From Haematobia irritans (lineage: Eukaryota; Arthropoda; Insecta; Diptera; Muscidae): DNA of 64,000 bases. Position 1 is the first letter of the stretch. Every line of letters starts with the position of its first letter. The translations under genes were made by a program, and so were the position numbers. Below are positions 56,664 to 64,000 of the stretch, piece after piece. The notes under the pieces were generated by a model. It saw nothing but the letters and a program-made list of their open reading frames with translations. It had not been told where the DNA came from and ran no database searches. The stretch covers positions 146,381,526 to 146,445,525 of the forward strand of contig NC_134397.1 of NCBI RefSeq assembly GCF_050003625.1, in the 5' to 3' direction.

Positions 56664-58654
56664 CAAGTATATACGGCCGTAAGTTCGGCCAGGCCGAAGC
56701 TTTTGTACCCTCCACCATGGATTGCGTAGAAACTTCTACTAAAGACTGTCATCCACAATCGAATTACTTGGGTTGCGGTAACACTTGCCGATGGCAAGGT
56801 ATCTTAAAACTTCCTAACACCGTCTTCTAAATTACAAGGTAGTCCATACGTAGTATATATTAAACTAAAAAAGGCCGATTAAAAACGTATATAATTAAGT
56901 TTAAAGTTTCCGTAGAAATAAAATTTTGACAACATTTTCAATAGAAGTAAAATTTGGAAAAAATTTTCTATAGAAATAAAATTTGGAAAAAATTGTCAAT
57001 AGAAATAAAATTTTGACAAAATTTTCTATAGAAATAAAATGTTGACAAAATTTTCTATAGAAACTAAATTTTTACAAAATTTTCTATAGAAATAAAATTT
57101 TGACAACATTTTCTATAGAAATAAAATTTTGACAACATTTTCTATAGAAATAACATTTTGACAATGTTTTCCATAAAAATAAAATTTTTGGTAGATTATT
57201 TTTGGCTCGAGTGGCAACCATGAATATGAACCGATATGGACCAATTTTTGTGTGACTGGGGATCGGCTATATATAACTATAGACCGATATGGACCAATTT
57301 TGGCATGGATATTAGCGGCCTTGTACTAACACCACGTTGCAAATTTCAACCACATCGGATGAATTTTGCTCCTCCAAGAGGCTCCGGAGGCCAAATCTGG
57401 GGAACGGTTTATATGGGGGCTATATATAATTATGGACCGATATGGACCAATTCTTGGGTGTTTGTTAGAGACCACATTCTAACACCATGTTCCAAATTTC
57501 AACCGGATCGGATGAATTTTGCTCCTCCAAGAGGCTCCGGAGGACAAATCTAGGAATCGATTTATATGGGGGCTATATATACACACAAAAAAATATTTTT
57601 CTGATTCAATCACGAAATTAATTGATCCAATTAATTTTTTAATTGAAATGTCTTCAATCACAGGAATGATAGTATCAATTAAAAAATTAATTGACAGTCA
57701 ATTAAAAAATTAATTGATCCAATTAAAAAATTAATTGATACTATTGATTTGTGTGATTGATTTTTATTTCAATTAAAAAATTTGTTGATTCAATTAAATT
57801 TTTAATTGAATATTTTTTAAAACTCAATTAAGATTTTAATTGGAAAAATTTTCGTGAATTTTTTTTCTGTGTAATTATGGATCGATATGGACCAATTTTT
57901 GCATGGTCATTAGAGAACATATACTAACACCATGTACCAAATTTCAGCCGGATCGAATGAAATTATCGTTTCTTAGAGGCTCCGCAAGCCAAATCGGGGG
58001 ATCGGTTTATATGGGGGCTATATATAATTATGGACCGATGTGGACCAATGTTTGCATGGTTGTTAGAGACCATATCCTAACACTATGTACCAAATTTCAG
58101 CCGGATCGGATGAAATTAGCTTCTCTTAGAGCGATCGCAAGCCAAATTTAGGGGTCCGTTTATATGGGGACTATACGTAAACGTGGACCGATAGGGACCA
58201 ATTTTTGCAAGGTTGTTAGAGACCATACACTAACACCATGTACCAAATTTCAGCCGGATCGGATGAAATTTGCTTCTTTAGAGCAATCGCAAGCCAAATT
58301 TGGGGGTCCTTTTATATGGGGGCTATACGTAAAAGTGGACCGATACGGACCAGTTTTTGCATGGTTGTTAGAGACCATATACTAACACCATGTACCAAAT
58401 TTCAGCCGGATCGGATGAAATTTGCTTCTCTTAGAGCAATCGCAAGCCAAATTTGGGGGTCCGTTTTTATACGTAAAAGTGGACCGATATGGACCAATTT
58501 TTGCATGGTTGCTGGACACGGACATGCTCAGATCGACTCAGAATTTCACCACGACCCAGAATATATATACTTTATGGGGTCTTAGAGCAATATTTCGATG
58601 TGTTACAAACGGAATGACAAAGTTAATATACCCCCATCCTATGGTGGAGGGTAT
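56664..58654 (-). mobile_element. Full-length family-1 DINE, minus strand, MITE inside
   Basis: Plus-strand order is reversed: it begins CAAGTATATACGGCCGTAAG with hairpin TTCGGCCAGGCCGAA. The tail, about ten 29-bp units (56905-57190), the hAT-like terminus GGCTCGAGTGGCAACCATG near 57206-57224, about eight 153-bp units, GTCC tract and core follow. It ends CCCATCCTATGGTGGAGGGTAT at 58654. A MITE lies at 57582-57871. It shows the same internal order as the copy at 23892, so the 29-bp block is an inherited part of the family. Confidence 0.88.
57582..57871. mobile_element. AATTGAT-rich MITE, complete short copy
   Basis: The element is 290 bp, starts CACACAAAAAAATATTTTTC and ends ATTTTTTTTCTGTG. 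TA lies at 57580-57581 and 57872-57873, and the host reads GGGGGCTATATATAATTATGG across the site when the insert is removed, so the TA duplication is clear. The interior has repeated AATTAAAAAATTAATTGAT words. Confidence 0.85.
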
Positions 58655-58876
58655 AAAAATTAATTGAATTTTGCAATCAACATCAATTAAAAATTTAAAT
58701 GAATCAATTAAAAAACTAATGGAAATTTGCTAATGAAATCAATTAATTTTTTTATCAAGTATGTTTCTTGATGTTCAATTAAAACTGTGATTATTACTAT
58801 CATTTTCGTGATTGAAGACATTTCAATTAAAAAATTAATTGGATCAATTGATTTCGTGATTGAAACAGAAACACAA
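58655..58876. mobile_element. AATTGAT-rich MITE remnant
   Basis: TTAATTGAATTTTGCAATCA through GATTGAAACAGAAACACAAT matches the right half of the MITE at 22673-23241. Left end and target duplication are not visible. Confidence 0.6.
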
Positions 58877-59575
58877 TTTTCTGAGTTGATCTAGCCACGT
58901 CCGTCTGTCTGTGAACACATTTCAAAATCGAAGTCGCAGTTTTAGTCCAACCGACTTCAAATTTAGCAGAAATATGTATTTTGGGGTCAGAATTAATGGT
59001 TAGAATTAATTTTCTAGCAATGTATATCATTTTTATTTGAAATAGAATCAGAAATAGTTTCAGATTTAGGATTTACTTCAAATTTTGCACCAAGAGTATA
59101 ATTGGTCAAAATCGGCTCAGATTTAAAAAACAACTTTCATATATGAACTTCTGATTTTGGAACATATAGTCAAAATACCGACATTTTCCTTGTAAAATTG
59201 TTTTCGAAAACTTGGAAAAATGACTCACATTTTCCTATAAATCTAATACATATCTATCGATCGATACATTTTAAATTGACTTTTGCGATGTTGCTTAAAA
59301 TGGCTTTATATTTAATATTTCCCATATTTGTTTAATAACATTGTCCTCTGCCCCAGGGCATTAGACGATTTAAAATATAGATCTAAAGATTTTGTAGAAG
59401 TCTACGGAATGTTGTCCAATTCGCTTCAGATTTAAGTGTAAGGGATCATAAACATTTTTATAGAGCACCCAAAAAATTTTAAGGATTTGCGATGATATCG
59501 AAAATGTAGATTAACAAAATGGTTGGTGTATGGTATATATAGACGGGCCGCCCGACTTTAGATTTCCTCACTTTC
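58877..59575 (+). mobile_element. Family-3 DINE-like element, worn and truncated
   Basis: It starts within the core (CTGAGTTGATCTAGCCACGT then CCGTCTGTCTGTGAACACAT), continues with units resembling 49620-50330 and ends with GGGCCGCCCGACTTTAGATT then TCCTCACTTTCT, the family-3 tail. The head is missing. Confidence 0.65.
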
Positions 59576-59639
59576 TCTGGCAATGCACCTGGCCAGTTAA
59601 TAAGGCTCCTCTCAAAAAGTTGATAAGTGTAAACATTTG

Positions 59640-60310
59640 GACATTTTCAATAGAAATATAATGTGGACAATATTTTTAATAGAAATAAATTATGGACAAA
59701 ATTTTTAATAGAAAAAAAATTTTGAGTAATTTCCTATAGAAATAAACTTAAGTTTTGGACAAAATTTTCTATAGAAATAAAATTTGGACAGAATTTTGTA
59801 AAGAAATAAAATTTGGACGGAATTTTGTAAAGAAATAAAATTTGGACAGAATTTTGTAAAGAAATAAAATGTTGGCCAAATTTTCTATAGAAATAAAATG
59901 TTGACAAAATTTTCTATAGAAGTAAAATTTTTGACAAAATTTTCTATAGAAATAAAATTTTTGACAAAATTTTCTATAGAAATAAAATTTTGACAAAATT
60001 TTCTATAGAAATAAAATTTTGACAAAATTTTCTATAGAAATAAAATTTTGGCGAATTTTCTATAAAAATAAAATTTTAACAAAATTTTCTATAGAAATAA
60101 AATTTTGTCAAATTTTCTATAAAAATAAACTTTTAACAAAATTTTCTATAGAAATAAAATTTTAACAAAATTTTCTATAGAAATAAAATTTTGGCGAATT
60201 TTCTATAAAAATAAACTTTTAACAAAATTTTCTATAGAAATACAATTTTGACAAAATTTTCTATAGAAATAAAATGCTGACAAAAAATTATATAGAAATA
60301 AAATTTATTT
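59640..60310 (-). repeat. 29-bp array
   Basis: About 22 units in minus orientation, most of them close to consensus. Confidence 0.93.
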
Positions 60311-60600
60311 CGGCAAAAGCCGACTACTATAAAACTTTTTTCGAAAGGTTCAATTGTGGTTCACTTTGGGTTTAATGAACTACCTGAATTTTTTCGGATA
60401 ATTGGTTGATAGTTTTGCTGCAAGTAGAGGATGCTGATGACGAATGTGGTAATTCGGAAACGTGCGTCCATCTAACCATATTGCAGTCTATAGGGCTTTG
60501 CCCAAATAAATTTGACAAACATTCTTTTTTCTCTCTTGGTTAAGCTACTCTTGTAGTTTAGTCAACGCAATGGTTTTAAGTTGAGATCAAAACAACAAAA
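60311..60600 (-). repeat. Dispersed repeat, second copy
   Basis: This is the reverse complement of 20405-20640 plus about 60 further bases, including the hairpin TCGGCAAAAGCCGA near one end (60310-60325). Both copies sit inside 29-bp arrays. The terminal hairpin is reminiscent of Helitron-like 3' ends, but the class is not established. Confidence 0.7.
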
Positions 60601-63412
60601 ATAAAATTTTGACTAAATGTTCGTTAGGAATAAAATTTCTGCAAAATTTTCTGTAGAAATAAAAATTGGACAAAATTTTCAATAGAAATAAATTTTTGAC
60701 AAAATTTTTAATAAAATAAAAATTGACAAAGTTTTCTATCAAAATAAAATTTTTCTATTGAAATGATAAAATGTTGACGAAATTTTCTAAAGAAATAAAC
60801 TTTTGACGAATTTTTCTAGAGAAATAAAATTTTGGCGGAATTTTCCATAGAAATAATATATTGGCGATTTTTCTATAGCAATAAAATTTTGACAAAATTG
60901 TCTATGGAAATAAACTTTTGGCAAAATTTTCTAAATAAATAAAATTTTGTAAACATTTTCTATAGAAATAAAATTTTGACAAAAGTTTCTACAAAAATAA
61001 ATTTGTACAAAATTTTCTATAGCAATAAAATGTTGACGAAATTTTCTATAGAAATAAAATTTTGACAAAATTTTCTATAGAAAAAAATTTTTACAAAACT
61101 TTCTGTAGAAATAAAATTTTGACGGAATTTTCTATAGAAATAAAATGTTAGCGAATTTTCTATAGAAATAAAATTTTGACAAAATTTTCTATAGAAATAA
61201 AATTTTGACAAAATTTTCTAAAGAAATAAAATTAAAAAAAAAAATTCTATAGAAATAAAATTAAAAAAATCTATAGAAATAAAATTTTGGCCAAATTTTC
61301 TATAGAAATAAAATTTTGACCAAAATTTCTATAGATATACAATTTCGACAAATTTTTCTATAAAAATAAAATTTTGAAAAAGTTTTCTATAGAAATAAAA
61401 TTTTGACAAAATTTTCTATAGAAATAAAGTTTTGACAAAATTTTGACAAAATTTTCTATTGAAATAAAATTTTGACAAAATTTTCTATAGAAATAAAATT
61501 TTGACAAAATTTTCTATAGAAAAAAATTTTTACAAAACTTTCTATAGAAATAAAATTTTGACGGAATTTTCTATAGAAATAACATGTTGGCGAATTTTCT
61601 ATAGAAATAAAATTTTGACAAAATTTTCTATAGAAATAAAATTTTGACAAAATTTTCTAAAGAAATAAAATTAAAAAAAAAATCTATAGAAATAAAATTA
61701 AAAAAATCTATAGAAATGAAATTTTGGCCAAATTTTCTATAGAAATAAAATTTTGACCAAAATTTCTATAGATATACAATTTCGACAAATTTTTCTATAC
61801 AAATAAAATTTTGAAAAAGTTTTCTATAGAAATAAAATTTTGACAAAATTTTCTATAGAAATCAAGTTTTGACAAAATTTTCTATTGAAATAAAATTTTG
61901 ACAAAATTTTCTATAGAAATAAAATTTTGACAAAATTTTCTATAGAAAAAAATTTTTACAAAACTTTCTATAGAAATAAAATTTTGACGGAATTTTCTAT
62001 AGAAATAACATGTTGGCGAATTTTCTATAGAAATAAAATTTTGACAAAATTTTCTATAGAAATAAAATTTTGACAAAATTTTCTAAAGAAATAAAATTAA
62101 AAAAAAAAATCTATAGAAATAAAATTAAAAAAATCTATAGAAATGAAATTTTGGCCAAATTTTCTATAGAAATAAAATTTTGACCAAAATTTCTATAGAT
62201 ATACAATTTTGACAAAATTTTCTATAAAAATAAAATTTTGAAAAAGTTTTCTATAGAAATAAAATTTTGACAAAATTTTCTATAGAAATAAAATTTTGAC
62301 AAAATTTTCTATAGAAATAAAAGTTTGACAAAATTTTCTATTGAAATAAAATTTTGACAAAATTTTCTATAGAAATAAAATTTTGACAAAATTTTCTATA
62401 GAAATAAAATTTTGACGGAATTTTCTATAGAAATAAAATGTTGGCGAATTTTCTATAGAAATAAAATTTTGACAAAATTTTCTATAGAAATAAAATTTTG
62501 ACAAAATTTTCTAAAGAAATAAAATTAAAAAAAAAATCTATAGAAATAAAATTAAAAAAATCTATAGAAATAAAATTTTGGCCAAATTTTCTATAGAAAT
62601 AAAATTTTGACCAAAATTTCTATAGATATACAATTTTGACAAAATTTTCTATAAAAATAAAATTTTGAAAAAGTTTTCTATCGAAATAAAATTTTGACAA
62701 AATTTTCTATAGAAATAAAATTTTGACAAAATTTTCTATTGAACTAAAATTTTGACAAAATTTTCTATAGAAATAAAATTTTGACAAAATATTCTATAGA
62801 AATAAAATTTTGACAAAATTTTCTATAGAAATAAAATTTTGACAAAATTTTCTATAGAAATAAATTTTGGCAAAATTTTCTATTGAAATAAAATTTTGAC
62901 AAAATTTTCTATAGAAATAAAATCTTGACAAAATTTTCTATAGAAATAAAATCTTGACAAAATTTTCTATTGAAATAAAATTTTGACAAAATTTTCTATA
63001 GAAATAAAATTTTGACAAAATTTTCTATAGAAATAAAATGTTGACAAAATTTTGACAAAATTTTCTATTGAAATACAATTTTGACAAAATTTTCTATAGA
63101 AATAAAATTTTGACAAAATTTTCTATAGAAATAAAATTTTGACAAAATTTTCTATAGAAATAAAATTTTGACAAAATTTTCTATAGAAATAAAATTTTGA
63201 CAAAATTTTCTATAGAAATAAAATTTTGACAAAATTTTCTATAGAAATAAAATTTTGACAAAATTTTCTATAGAAATAAAATTTTGAAAAAATTTTCTAT
63301 AGAAATAAAATTTTGACAAAATTTTCTATAGAAATAAAATTTTGACAAAATTTTCTATAGAAATAAAATTTTGACAAAATTTTCTATAGAAATAAAATTT
63401 TGACAAAATGTT
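60601..63412 (-). repeat. 29-bp array with 427-bp higher-order repeat and a homogeneous end
   Basis: About 95 units lie in minus orientation. A marker with two short units (AAATAAAATTAAAAAAAA then TCTATAGAAATAAAATTAAA) recurs near 61230, 61668, 62095 and 62521, so a block of about 427-440 bp is repeated four times. From about 63060 to 63400 nearly every unit is identical to the consensus. That suggests very recent amplification at this edge. Confidence 0.95.
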
Positions 63413-64000
63413 CTATAGCAAGAAGTAACAAGAAAGAATTCGGTGGAATATTTCATGGTAATAGGTGAGGAGGAAGTCTATACCTCCTTTTTATCACAAA
63501 TATATATGACGAACGGATATATTGCAAATCACCAAGGCATGGTGGTGGGAATAAAATGGACAACGTTATGATTATTCGCTCCCAATGGTAGAAATTTATT
63601 TATTTAATTAATTATTTTTTTTCAATTACATTTACAAGAAAATTAAAAATATAATTGTAAACTTTAACTGCTAAGGACTTAAGCTTGTTCGGAATTAAAC
63701 GATTGAAATTTAGAAATATTTGTATTTAAGATATCTAAGATGTCTTAAAATAACAGCCTGCCAATATCATACTACCTAATATAGCACCATAAAAAATATT
63801 TCATGGATAATTCCCCAACAAAAATTGAATTCAATTGAGTTCACCAACCATGAAATGTAGCGAGCATTTCAAATTGTTAAAAACATCGACAATGGGCTAG
63901 TGAGAAAAGCAAGACTAAAAAAAAAAGAAAATAGAAGAAGAATACCAACAGCAACAACAACAGCACAGTGCTTAAAATGTTTATACAGCAACATCAAAAG
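63413..64000. other. Single-copy stretch at window end
   Basis: This is non-repeated DNA beginning AAGAAGTAACAAGAAAGAAT. A CAACAGCAACAACAACAGC-like run lies at 63948-63965. No gene is supported within the window. Confidence 0.4.

Overview
The window looks like repeat-dominated DNA from a calyptrate (muscid) fly. It is very AT-rich, has no bacterial gene organisation, and consists mostly of dispersed elements with the style of dipteran DINE-1/mini-me (Helitron-like) repeats. Two dead Tc1/mariner-type transposons are present. The one at 52394-53687 reads as a close relative of the Himar1/irritans mariner first described from the horn fly. Haematobia irritans or a near relative such as Stomoxys is therefore the best guess; this is inference from element content, not from a host gene. 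No host protein-coding gene could be identified with confidence; four weak candidate exons are listed as such.

Layout. 1-4.9 kb: element fragments, a long (TA)n tract grown inside a mini-me copy, a 32-bp tandem array that folds into hairpins, and a 29-bp AT-rich minisatellite. 4.9-21.3 kb: large arrays of the 29-bp minisatellite with higher-order repeats, broken by single-copy stretches. 21.3-23.6 kb: mostly single-copy DNA plus a MITE. 23.6-26.3 kb: a 2-kb DINE between inverted MITE arms. 27.4-30.7 kb: minisatellite, a SINE split by a MITE, and another MITE. 30.7-35.5 kb: serially nested DINEs. 35.5-37.2 kb: single-copy DNA. 37.2-44.8 kb: a broken LINE reverse transcriptase on each side of a nest of DINEs. 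44.8-46.9 kb: SINEs and single-copy DNA. 46.9-52.1 kb: one DINE holding a D37E-type Tc1/mariner element, a SINE with a clear target duplication and a third DINE family. 52.4-53.7 kb: the Himar1-like mariner. 53.7-58.9 kb: single-copy DNA and a full minus-strand DINE with a MITE inside. 59.6-63.4 kb: a second large 29-bp array, the right end of which is almost perfectly homogeneous.

How the pieces relate. The 29-bp minisatellite appears to belong to a hAT-like non-autonomous element (ends near CACGGTTGCCAC; an 8-bp near-perfect target duplication at 4942-7722). A piece of that element also sits at a constant place inside family-1 DINEs, between their 153-bp tandem units and their 3' tail, which suggests that a Helitron-like lineage captured a minisatellite-bearing transposon and spread it. 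Both mariner-type elements carry stops and frameshifts, so nothing in the window looks able to move by itself.
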